Of a DNA stretch of 12,500 bases, positions 1 to 8,117 are shown one piece after another; the stretch's first letter is position 1, and each line of letters opens with the position of its first letter. This DNA comes from Monoplex corrugatus. Lineage: Eukaryota; Mollusca; Gastropoda; Littorinimorpha; Ranellidae. The translations under genes were made by a program, and so were the position numbers. Under the pieces are notes generated by a model. It searched no databases. It saw only the letters and a list, made by a program, of their open reading frames with translations, and was not told the DNA's origin. The stretch lies in NCBI GenBank assembly GCA_030674185.1, contig CM060307.1, forward strand, positions 49,202,883 to 49,215,382. The letters are read 5' to 3'.

Positions 1-148
1 TGTGTGTGTGTGTGTGTGTGTGTGTGTTGTGTGTGTGTGTGTGTGTGTTTCTCTCTGTGTGTGTGTATGCTTGTGTGAGTGTGTGTGTGTGTTTGTGTGT
101 GTATGTATGCGTGTGTGTGTGTGTTCTGTGTGTGTATGTGTATGTGTG

Positions 149-213
<65 letters not shown>

Positions 214-540
214 GTGTATGTGTATGTGTATGTGTATGTGTGTATGTATATATATGTGTGTGTATGTGTATATTTGTGTTTGTGTGTGTGTGTTTGTGTG
301 TGTATGTGTGTGCGTGTTGTGTGTGTGTGTGTGTGTGGGGTGTGTGTGTATGTGGGTGGGTGGGTGGGTGGGTGTATGTGTGGTTTTTGTGTGTGTGTGT
401 ATGTGTGTGCGTGTGCGCGTGTGTGTTTGGCTATGTGCGTGTGTTTGTGTGTGTGTGAGTGTGTGTATGTGTGTGTGTGCGTGTGTTGTGTGTGCAAGTG
501 TGCGTCTGTGTACGTGTATGACTGTGTGTTTGTGTGTGTA
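1..540. repeat. Degenerate (GT)n microsatellite, cut by window start
   Basis: The plus strand is almost entirely GT dinucleotides, interrupted by TGTATG, TTTGTG, GCGTG and a GGGT block at 354-372. A stretch around 152-211 is close to pure GT, while the flanks are heavily mutated, which suggests an old array with a younger core. The 150-180 codon Cys/Val open frames running through it are a by-product of the dinucleotide period and are not genes. The array continues beyond base 1. Confidence 0.97.
354..372 (+). other. Predicted G-quadruplex motif, five GGG runs with 1-nt loops
   Basis: The sequence is GGGTGGGTGGGTGGGTGGG: five G3 tracts separated by single T residues. This satisfies the usual G3+N1-7 quadruplex definition with the shortest possible loops, an arrangement known to form very stable parallel quadruplexes. 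It lies inside the GT array, and folding would be on the plus strand. Confidence 0.75.
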
Positions 541-544
541 ACAA

Positions 545-706
545 GTTAACCCTTTGACTCACACACCCTGTCCACCAGCATCCTGCATTGTCAATCATAC
601 TAGCAAAGCAAAAACTTAACCTTTTGACTCCCTCATATGAGCACACTAGCATGGTCGACAATGCAGGACAGTCTGATGGACAGGCTGCGGCAGTCAAAGG
701 GTTAAC
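545..706. mobile_element. TTAA-bounded inverted-repeat element (copy 1 of the 43-bp-unit family)
   Basis: The ends are perfect 15-nt inverted repeats: GTTAACCCTTTGACT at 545-559 and AGTCAAAGGGTTAAC at 692-706. The left arm continues as a unit containing a CCACCAGC motif. A second internal unit begins at 616 with TTAACCTTTTGACTCCCTC. Between them sits a 27-bp module including CTAGCAAAGCAAAAAC, which recurs inverted in the copy at 4495-4733. It is about 162 bp with no coding capacity, like a miniature inverted-repeat element. TTAA plus CCC termini resemble piggyBac-type ends (inference). Confidence 0.7.
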
Positions 707-709
707 CAT

Positions 710-949
710 TGGGCTATTAAGGCTGCATGATGAATGCTATTTGAAGCAAAATATTTTTTGCATTAATTATGCTGACTTGGATTGTCCATGATAAACCCAG
801 TCTTAAAACTAACCTTAACCCTAACCATCATCTCATTCTAACCCAAACCCTTTTCTCCCATGGAACGATGCAGCAGGAAAAGTTTTAGTCATTTTCTCCT
901 AATTTTTGTATTTGTTTTTTTTTTCGTCGTTTGTCCTGCTTTTGTTGGG
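710..949. other. No recognisable feature; AT-rich spacer
   Basis: This spacer contains short TTAACCCTAACC-like wording near 814-826 and a T-rich run at 914-924. I see no ORF or structured repeat in it. The telomere-like wording is only about two imperfect copies. Confidence 0.5.
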
Positions 950-1347
950 CGGAGAGTGGCAAAATGGTTCAGACGTTCGCCTGCCAATGACTAAACTCGA
1001 GGTTCCAGGGTCACTGCCCGTACAGGCCTCGACTTTTCTTCTCAGTTTGACCGGAATATCGAATGTCTAGACCTTCGGAAGGGAACGAAAAACGAGTCGG
1101 ACCCGTGTGCCACCTGGCTGCGCGGGCTAAAAATCACACGGCTGTTGAAATAGTGAAGAGCAGGGCATTGCCCGGCTGCCTTGGTATAAAACATTGGATA
1201 GATAGGTTGATTTCCCAGATCCCACCCCTTGAAGACCAATCATACTTCTTGCCTTTCTGAAGTCTTGGTTAAAAGAAGTGAATATGAATATGAATTTGAA
1301 GCGAGGGAGGGGAATCGGCGCCTCCCACGTGGTGGGTTGTGCGTGCA

Positions 1348-1439
<92 letters not shown>

Positions 1440-1712
1440 CCCACGCACTGGCCCCGGTAAAAGTTGAGGTCTCTGCACCTCACTCCCCTACGACCTCGGG
1501 GTTATGGAACTATTTAGGTAGGACATCAGGACCTGGAAAAAGCCTTTTTTCTTCAGGACCTGGCCAGCTCATGGGTTTATGTGCAGGCTTAAGGCTAGTG
1601 CCGCGATCATCGTGGATCTTCTCCATCACTTGGCACCCGTGACATTAGTACATATGGAATTCATTCCGAACGCGGAGACGTCATCTTGAGAAATTGAAAC
1701 TGAAACTGAAAT
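950..1712 (+). mobile_element. SINE-A copy 1: tRNA-headed composite retroelement, plus strand
   Basis: Almost the whole segment reappears in reverse orientation at 8118-8766. The head has an A-box-like TGGCAAAATGG at 957-967 and a decayed B box near 1008-1018; the other copy keeps a better B box. A middle part ends in GAATATGAATATGAATTTGAA (about 1279-1302), which looks like a simple-repeat tail. A second conserved part follows, from about 1459 to a tail of repeated CTGAAA near 1690-1712. Between the two parts lies a (GT)43 array absent from the other copy. At about 760 bp it is long for a SINE, so a fusion of two elements is likely. Fragments of the 3' part elsewhere in the window support two modules. 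Confidence 0.72.
1351..1436. repeat. Perfect (GT)43 microsatellite inside SINE-A copy 1
   Basis: There are 86 bases of uninterrupted GT, preceded by GCGTGCACAC and followed by ACGCCCACGC. The homologous position of the inverted copy (about 8352-8388) has non-repetitive sequence instead. The lack of interruptions suggests recent expansion or strong length instability. Confidence 0.97.
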
Positions 1713-2243
1713 TTCGTTTTGTCTTTTTACGTTTACGCTTGATAAAAGCCAGTTGGTCGACATTTTTCGCTTCTCTTGTCTGGTTGCATAAAATACGCGT
1801 TCTGATTCTATTTTCCTGTTTATCTGGTTCCTAACCCTAACGTTAAACATAACCTACACATAACTAAAATCCTCATATCATTGCAGAGGAATCCAATCAG
1901 GCTTAGCACAAATTACTGTCTGATGCCAGCAGCAATATAGGGTGGAACCTACAGTGACCAGAATGTCTGCCTCATGCAGCGAGTCATTAGTGACTTGATA
2001 TGAGTGGATAATCTGCCTACAGGCTAACAGTTTCTGTTACTGACCAACTGAACTAACTAACAGACCATATAGAGGAAATGGTTGAGAATCCACAATAAAA
2101 GAGAGGGAAAAAATACCCAAGAGCTTTCACCAATCAGACAAACATTCGCACTGTCTCAAAGGTAACACTGTGTAGACTCCTACATCGTGGGATGGACAGC
2201 ATTTGTGTGTTTAAATAGATCAGAGATGACAGAATTCGTTTTT
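1713..2243. other. Unique-looking spacer without recognisable gene
   Basis: This stretch has mixed composition, with stops in all frames apart from short ORFs and no repeat structure. I recognise no protein similarity. A short TAACCCTAACGTTAAAC wording at about 1832-1848 is telomere-like only by chance length. Confidence 0.5.
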
Positions 2244-4378
2244 ATGGAAAAGACAATTAGAGGCAGCGGGAGGAACAACGTGTTGTGCAGGGTATGAGTG
2301 AATTATTCAAAATGGAAAAGACAACCGGAAACAGAGGAAAGAAGAAGTTAAATGGAAAAGACAACCGAAACAGAGGAAAGAAGAAAGTTAAATGGAAAAG
2401 ACAACTGGAAACAGAGGAAAGAAGACAGTTAAATGGAAAAGACAACCAGAAACAGAGGAAAGAAGACAGTTAAATGGAAAAGACAACCAGAACAGAGGAA
2501 AGAAGAAAGTTAAATGGAAAAGACAACCAGAAACAGAGGAAAGAAGAAGTTAAATGGAAAAGACAACCAGAAACAGAGGAAGAAGACAGTTAAATGGAAA
2601 AGACAACCAGAAACAGAGGAAAGAAGAAAGTTAAATGGAAAAGACAACCGAAACAGAGGAAAGAAGACAGTTAAATGAAAAGACAACCAGAAACAGAGGA
2701 AAGAAGACAGTTAAATGGAAAAGACAACCAGAAACAGAGGAAAGAAGAAAGTTAAATGGAAAAGACAACCAGAAACAGAGGAAAGAAGACAGTTAAATGG
2801 AAAAGACAACCAGAAACAAGGAAAGAAGACAGTTAAATGGAAAAAGACAACCAGAAACAGAGGAAAGAAGACAGTTAAACGGAAAAGACAACCAGAAACA
2901 GGAAGAAGAAAGTTAAATGGAAAAGACAAGTGGAAACAGCGGGTGGAAGAAAGGTTAAATGGAAAAGACAAGTGGAAACAGCGGGTGGAAGAAAGTTAAA
3001 TGGAAAAGACAGTTGGAAACAGCGGGTGGAAGAAAGGTAAATGAAAAGACAGTTGGAAACAGCGGGTGGAAGAAAGGTAAATGGAAAAGACAGTTGGAAA
3101 CAGCGGGTGGAAGAAAGGTAAATGGAAAAGACAAATGGAAACAGCGGGTGGAAGAAAGTTAAATGGAAAAGACAAGTGGAAACAGCGGGTGGAAGAAAGG
3201 TAAATGGAAAAGACAGTTGGAAACAGCGGGTGGAAGAAAGGTAAATGGAAAAGACAAGTGGAAACAGCGGGTGGAAGAAAGGTAAATGGAAAAGACAGTT
3301 GGAAACAGCGGGTGGAAGAAAGTTAAATGGAAAAGACAAGTGGAAACAGCGGGTGGAAGAAAGGTAAATGGAAAAGACAGTTGGAAACAGCGGGTGGAAG
3401 AAGGTAAATGGAAAAGACAAGTGGAAACAGCGGGTGGAAGAAAGTTAAATGGAAAAGATAAGTGGAAACAGCGGGTGGAAGAAAGTTAAATGGAAAAGAC
3501 AGTTGGAAACAGCGGGTGGAAGAAAGTAAATGGAAAAGACAAGTGGAAACAGCGGGTGGAAGAAAGGTAAATGGAAAAGACAGTTGGAAACAGCGGGTGG
3601 AAGAAAGGTAAATGGAAAAGACAAGTGGAAACAGCGGGTGGAAGAAAGTTAAATGGAAAAGACAAGTGGAAACAGCGGGTGGAAGAAAGGTAAATGGAAA
3701 AGACAGTTGGAAACAGCGGGTGGAAGAAAGGTAAATGGAAAAGACAAGTGGAAACAGCGGGTGGAAGAAAGTTAAATGGAAAAGACAAGTGGAAACAGCG
3801 GGTGGAAGAAAGGTAAATGGAAAAGAAAGTGGAAACAGCGGGTGGAAGAAAGGTAAATGGAAAAGACAAGTGGAAACAGCGGGTGGAAGAAAGGTAAATG
3901 GAAAAGACAGTTGGAAACAGCGGGTGGAAGAAAGGTAAATGGAAAAGCAAGTGGAAACAGCGGGTGGAAGAAAGGTAAATGGAAAAGACAGTTGGAAACA
4001 GCGGGTGGAAGAAAGTTAAATGGAAAAGATAAGTGGAAACAGCGGGTGGAAGAAGTTAAATGGAAAAGACAGTGGAAACAGCGGGTGGAAGAAAGTTAAA
4101 TGGAAAAGACAAGTGGAAACAGCGGGTGGAAGAAAGGTAAATGGAAAAGACATTTGGAGGTAGCAGGAAGAAAAATATGTTGGTCGGGGTATGAGTGAAT
4201 TATTTTAAATAGAAACAACTGGAAACAGCAGGAAGAAGAAAGTTAAATGGAAAAGACAATTGGAAACAGCGGGAAGAGGAATATGTTGGGCAGGATATGA
4301 GTGAATTATTTAAAATAGAAAACAATTGGAAACAGTGGGATAAAAGAATGTGTTTGGCAGAGTATGAGTAATTTTTCT
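2244..4378. repeat. Large minisatellite: 41-bp units flanked by 68-bp units
   Basis: About 45 units of roughly 41 bp share the core ATGGAAAAGACA. Two blocks differ in sequence. Block A (about 2312-2907) has CCAGAAACAGAGGAAAGAAG, and block B (about 2908-4140) has GGAAACAGCGGGTGGAAGAA. Both edges carry longer units, with starts at 2244 to 2312 on the left, and 4141 to 4209 and 4247 to 4315 on the right, each 68 bp. These include an extra 27-bp part with TATGAGTGAATTATT. Single-base deletions are scattered through individual units. The unit length is not a multiple of three, so the Lys-rich plus-strand frames and Phe/Pro-rich minus-strand frames are artefacts. Confidence 0.95.
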
Positions 4379-4494
4379 TGTTGATTTGGGGGTGGGGGGA
4401 CGTACTGAGGAAATGAGGGTGATGGGAACAATAGATGGTGGTGATGTGTGGATGAGGGATGGGTACTGTATTATTCGGAATTGGGTTTCTATGT
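4379..4494. other. Short G-rich spacer, nothing recognised
   Basis: G-rich wording (GGGGGTGGGGGGA around 4389-4400) is followed by mixed sequence up to the next foldback element. No ORF or repeat family was identified. Confidence 0.4.
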
Positions 4495-4733
4495 TGTGAC
4501 TGTGTAGACTCCCACACACCATCCACCCACTGCAAAAATGTAACCCTTTGACTCCCACACCATATCCACCAACTACAAAAACTTTACTCTTTGACTTCCT
4601 CACCCTTTCCAACAACTTCTTGCAGGAAGCTGGTGGATATAGCAAGGGAGTCAAAGGGCTAAGTTTTTGCTTTGCTAGCGTGGTTTTACAATGCAGGATG
4701 CTGGTGGACAGGGTACAGGAGTCAAAGGGTTAA
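4495..4733. mobile_element. TTAA-bounded foldback element (copy 2 of the 43-bp-unit family)
   Basis: Perfect 15-nt inverted ends are TAACCCTTTGACTCC at 4541-4555 and GGAGTCAAAGGGTTA at 4718-4732. Two left units are offset by exactly 43 bp (CCCTTTGAC at 4544, CTCTTTGAC at 4587). A third, decayed unit lies 43 bp further left (GACTCCC at 4507). The arms fold about an axis near 4622, pairing CCACCAGCTTC-like with GAAGCTGGTGG. The right arm contains the module TTTTTGCTTTGCTAGC, shared inverted with the element at 545-706. No coding capacity. Confidence 0.72.
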
Positions 4734-4781
4734 TGTAGTCAGTTCGTATTGGGAATGGATGTATTTCATTTATGTTCATGT

Positions 4782-6058
4782 AGTTTTTTTTTTAATCCTT
4801 TTTCCATCCTTCTTTCTTTCTTTCTTTTCTCTTTCACTATTTCTTTTTTCTTTCTTTCTTTCTTCAATTCTTTCTATCTTCCGTTCTTTCTTTCTTTCTT
4901 TCCTTCCTTCTTTCTTTCTTTTTCTCTCTCTTTTTTTCCTATCTTTTACCTTTCTTTCTCTCTTTTTTCTTCTTTGTTTTCTTTCCTTTCTTTCTTTCTT
5001 TTCTGTCTTTCTTTTTTCTTTCTTACTTCCTTCTTGCTTTTTACCTTCTTTCTTTCCTTCTTTCTTTTTACCATTCTTTCATTCTTTCTTTCCTTCCTTC
5101 TTTCTTTATTATTTTCTTCTTTCTTTTCTTTCTTTCTGTCTTCTTTGTTTCTTTTCTCTTTCACTATTTCTTTTTTCTTTCTTTCTTTCTTCAATTCTTT
5201 CTATCTTCCGTTCTTTCTTTTTCCTTCCTTCTTTATTTTCTTTCTTTCCTTTCTTATTTTTTTCTTTCTTTTCTTCCTGCTTTTTTCTTTTTTCTTTCTT
5301 TCCTTCTTTCTTTTTCCTTTCTTTCATTCCTTCTTTTCTTCCTTCTTTTTTCTTCTTTCTTTCTTTCCTTCTTTCTTTTCTTCCCTTCTTTCATTTCTTT
5401 CTTTCTTCCTTTTTGCTTTCTTTCTTTCCTTCTTTCTCTCTCTTTCCTTCTTTCATTTCTTTCTTTCTTCCTTTTTGCTCTCTTTCTTTTCTTCTTTCTT
5501 TTCTTTCTTCCTTTTTCTTTTTTTTCTTCCTCCTTTTTTCTTTTTTTTTTTCTTTCTTTTTTCTTTTTCTGTTTTTCTGTCTTTTTTCCTTCTTTCTTTT
5601 TTATTTCTTTCAATCCTTCTTTCTTTCTTTTCTTTCTTTCTTTTTCCTTCTTTCTTTCTTTTCTTCTTTACTTCTTTTGTTTCTTTCTTTTTTCTTTCTT
5701 TCCTGCTTTCTTTTTTCTTTCCTTCTTTCTTTTTTCTTTCTTTTTTCTTTTTTCTGTTTTTTCTGTCTTTTTTCCTTCTTTCTTTTTTATTTCTTTCAAT
5801 CCTTCTTTCTTTCTTTCTTTCTTTCTTTTTCCTTCTTTCTTTCTTTTCTTCTCTTATTTCTTTTGTTTCTTTCTTTTTTCTTTCTTTTCTGCTTTCTTTT
5901 TTCTTTCCTTCTTTCTTTTTTCTTTCTTTCGTTCCGTCTTTTCTTCCTTCTTTCTTTTTTCCTCCTTTCTTTTCTTTCCTTCTTTCATTTCTTTCTTTCT
6001 TTCTTTCTTTCCTTCCTTCTTTCTTTTTGTTTTGTTTGTTTTGTTTATTTCTTTCTTT
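4782..6058. repeat. 1.28 kb polypyrimidine (TTTC/TTCC)n tract with internal duplications
   Basis: The plus strand is almost all T and C, with TTTC, TTCC and TTTTTTC variants and very rare purines. Larger repeats are embedded. A segment of about 74 bp at 4821-4894 recurs at 5148-5221 (offset 327). A 62-bp tandem duplication starts at 5389 and 5451. A tandem duplication of 186 bp spans about 5570-5755 and 5756-5937. The two 450-codon Phe/Leu/Ser frames here, and the Lys/Glu/Arg minus-strand frames, arise from the simple sequence. Long pyrimidine tracts of this kind can adopt triplex (H-DNA) structure. Confidence 0.95.
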
Positions 6059-6134
6059 GAAATTTCACTACCATGTATGCCTAAGTTGTTTCAACGACAG
6101 ACTAATACAAAGATAGATACAAAATCTAAGAACG

Positions 6135-6262
6135 GTGGGCAGGACCTTGAGACCTTTTCAGCTTAAAGTGCACTAAAAGTGCAGGCTGATGACCATAACT
6201 CTTGTCAGTTGGGATCTTCTCCATCACATGTCATCTATGGTGTCAATGCATACGCTGTCTTG
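6135..6262 (+). mobile_element. Diverged fragment of the SINE-A 3' module, plus strand
   Basis: The wording follows the 3' part of SINE-A in order: CAGGACCTTGAGACC, then GTGCAGGCT, then GGATCTTCTCCATCACATG at 6211-6229, then a GTGTCAATGCATA-like end. The first element has TAGGACATCAGGACCTGG, GTGCAGGCTT, GGATCTTCTCCATCACTTG and so on. The head part is absent, suggesting that the 3' module spreads or persists independently. Confidence 0.55.
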
Positions 6263-6426
6263 GAGAGACTTATAATGAGGAAATTGTTACGACTTTATCA
6301 TCGATTATGGCCGGTGGTCATTCGCTGCTAGTACTTACCACAGTCATGACAGCAATTATCAGCATAATGGAAGACGAAACGTGTTCGTCATGAAACCGTG
6401 ACTTCAAATGTATGTCTGTGTGTAAA

Positions 6427-6427
<1 letters not shown>
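6263..6427. other. Unassigned spacer
   Basis: This is mixed-composition sequence with a small hairpin GACGAA/TTCGTC at about 6374-6390. A short open frame passes through it, but it has no recognisable protein features. Confidence 0.35.
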
Positions 6428-6482
<55 letters not shown>

Positions 6483-6640
6483 CAGACAGAGACAGAGACA
6501 GAGAGACACACAGAGAGAGACATAGAGACAGAGAGAGACAGGAACAGAGAGACAGGGAGAGAGACAGACAGAGAGAGACAGAGAGAGACAGGAACAGAGA
6601 GAAGAGAGACAGACAGAGAGAGAGAGACAGACAGAGAGAG
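6428..6640. repeat. (GA)n / (GACA)n microsatellite
   Basis: Pure GA runs from about 6428 to 6475, then GA interspersed with GACA and GGAACA variants to about 6640. Open frames of Arg/Glu or Leu/Ser are trivial consequences of the repeat. Confidence 0.95.
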
Positions 6641-6767
6641 TGAAAGACTGTAGAGTGTATGTGTGTGTATCTGTTTGTAACAATAAATGTAATATTAAAA
6701 TCGTTAGCTACAACTGATATGTAATGATAAGATTAAGAACACGGATTTTGCTCGGTGCATCTGTATG

Positions 6768-6800
<33 letters not shown>

Positions 6801-6805
6801 CGTGC

Positions 6806-6849
<44 letters not shown>

Positions 6850-7145
6850 AAATCTCTCTCTCTCTCTCTGTCTCTCTCTGTATGTGTCTCTCTGTCTCTC
6901 TCTTTCAATCTATCTTATGTATGTATGTATGTATGTATGTATGTATGTATGTATGTAGGTATGTATGTATGTATGTATGTATGTATGTATATATGTATGT
7001 ATGTATGAATGCATGCATGCATGTATGTGTGTATGTATGTATGCATGCATGTATTGTATGTATGTACGTATGATGTATGTATGTTTGTCTGTATGTATGT
7101 ATGTAGGCATGTATGTATGTAAGTATGTATGTATCTCTCTATCCG

Positions 7146-7223
<78 letters not shown>

Positions 7224-7315
7224 AATCTGTCTATCTATATGTATATATGTATATGTGCGCGCGCGTGTGTGTATGTGTGTGTACGTGTGTGTTTGTGCGC
7301 ACGTTCGTGTGTGTA
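6768..7315. repeat. Compound microsatellite (GT)n-(CT)n-(TATG)n-(TATC)n-(GT)n
   Basis: Blocks in order are GT with a GCGT patch (6768-6848), CT with CTGT (6852-6906), TATG with GCATGCATGC patches (6916-7132), near-perfect TATC (about 7143-7223, frayed to 7238), GTATATAT (7238-7256), then GCGCGCGCG and GT (7257-7315). Alternating purine-pyrimidine GC/GT segments have Z-DNA potential. Confidence 0.95.
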
Positions 7316-7483
7316 GTTGCGACTGTTAAATCATGCTCGTTTACTTTGCTCGTACACTTCACGTTGTTCAAATATTCTGTACGATGTGATGTGAAACAAA
7401 ATTCCTTGCAAGAGGATTAAAAAAAAATGTCTTTACTGTTATCTTAATCTGATTAGAGCATTTGTTTCTGAAAGCGGCTAAGA
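7316..7483. other. Spacer, nothing recognised
   Basis: This is AT-rich mixed sequence with a short A run near 7420-7426. No repeat family or coding signal was identified. Confidence 0.4.
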
Positions 7484-7738
7484 ATGATAAACAAAAAAGT
7501 TCTGTCTCAGAGACTCTATTTCACAGAAGACTGCATGGTCAACAACACCAACTGCAATTTCAACAGAGCTGGAACATGGACTAATAACGTCTGCTCCTGT
7601 GCCAGCCTCCACAGCTACCCAGAGCACTGCTCCACACACGTACAGACTCCCAAGGGAGCAGAAATGGCAGGAAGCTTACTAACGACATCAACAGTTCTGG
7701 CGCAATGCGATGGAAACTTGAGCACAATAGCGAAATGA
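7484..7738 (+). CDS. Unrecognised 84-codon ORF, coding status doubtful
   Basis: The open frame runs from ATG at 7484 to a TGA just before 7739. It is the longest non-repetitive ORF in the window. The translation has Cys at residues 17, 24, 37, 39 and 49, and an Asn/Thr-rich first half (motif NCNFNRAGTWTNNVCSC at about 23-39). I see no signal peptide, membrane segment or known domain. There is no clear promoter, splice site or polyadenylation context. It may be a chance ORF, a fragment of a mobile-element protein or part of an exon. The Cys spacing is not a pattern I can name. Confidence 0.2.
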   Translation: MINKKVLSQRLYFTEDCMVNNTNCNFNRAGTWTNNVCSCASLHSYPEHCSTHVQTPKGAEMAGSLLTTSTVLAQCDGNLSTIAK

Positions 7739-7823
7739 CACGCTAAGATCGTGCCTCTGTGGTCTGAGTTTGTTCAAGAAGGATTCATCGCGCTTGGATG
7801 CCTACGTATACGCCCCCCCCCCC
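7739..7823. other. Spacer ending in a C11 run
   Basis: Mixed sequence ends in eleven C residues at 7813-7823, immediately before the minus-strand SINE-B. Confidence 0.5.
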
Positions 7824-8062
7824 TCAATCTGCCAGCAATTCTCTGAGCCTGTGAAAATCCCTATGCGCTGCAAGGTCTTGAACTGTAGAGATGGGAGGGG
7901 AAGGGTTTTATGAAACACTAAGCTGACATTATCGGAATAATGATAACATTAGGATGGGTGCAAGCAGGCCAGTTTTTAATGCTGCTGGCTGGGATTAAAC
8001 TCGAGGTACCACATTTTGAGGTCAGGGCTCTACCGAAAGAACCAGCCAGCTCATGTAAAAGA
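7824..8062 (-). mobile_element. SINE-B copy 1, tRNA-headed, minus strand
   Basis: Read on the minus strand, a D-arm-like GAGCTGGCTGGTT is followed by a decayed B box GAGTTTAATCCC (plus-strand 7991-8002). It then follows the body of the copy at 8831-9032 in order: CATTAAAAACTGGCCTG, GTCAGCTTAGTGTTT, TTCAAGACCTTG, and a GGCTCAG end. It is about 240 bp. C runs lie on both sides (7813-7823 and 8068-8080). Confidence 0.65.
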
Positions 8063-8067
8063 AAAGA

Positions 8068-8080
8068 CCCCCCCCCCCCC
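8068..8080. repeat. C13 homopolymer
   Basis: There are thirteen consecutive C residues following GA, lying just outside the 5' end of the minus-strand SINE-B. It pairs with the C11 run on the element's other side. Confidence 0.95.
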
Positions 8081-8117
8081 ACCCCTGAGGAATTAAATCT
8101 ACGACCCCTGAGTTATC

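Noticed and set aside
2..549. Cys/Val-rich ORFs of 150-180 codons
   Set aside because: They translate a GT dinucleotide array; the same happens at 6724-7073 and 10585-11127.
588..791. 67-codon ORF crossing the first inverted-repeat element
   Set aside because: It runs through the non-coding inverted-repeat element and out into spacer; the frame is not shared with the other copies.
811..850. Interstitial telomere-like TTAACCCTAACC, also at about 1832-1848
   Set aside because: There are only about two imperfect copies at each site, which is within chance in AT-rich DNA.
2715..4099. Lys/Glu-rich repeat proteins, and Phe/Pro-rich minus-strand frames of up to 181 codons
   Set aside because: The 41-bp unit shifts the frame at every copy, and single-base deletions in units are not compensated, so there is no selection for a protein.
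2312..4140. CRISPR-like regular spacing
   Set aside because: The whole 41-bp unit is conserved, there are no unique spacers, and the context is a eukaryotic minisatellite.
4672..6116. Two Phe/Leu/Ser ORFs of about 455-460 codons, resembling membrane proteins
   Set aside because: They read a polypyrimidine tract that lacks stops by composition. Two frames are equally open, and no real sequence complexity is present.
6202..6393. 63-codon ORF with a hydrophobic stretch
   Set aside because: Its start lies in a SINE-A-like fragment, and there is no recognisable domain or supporting signal.
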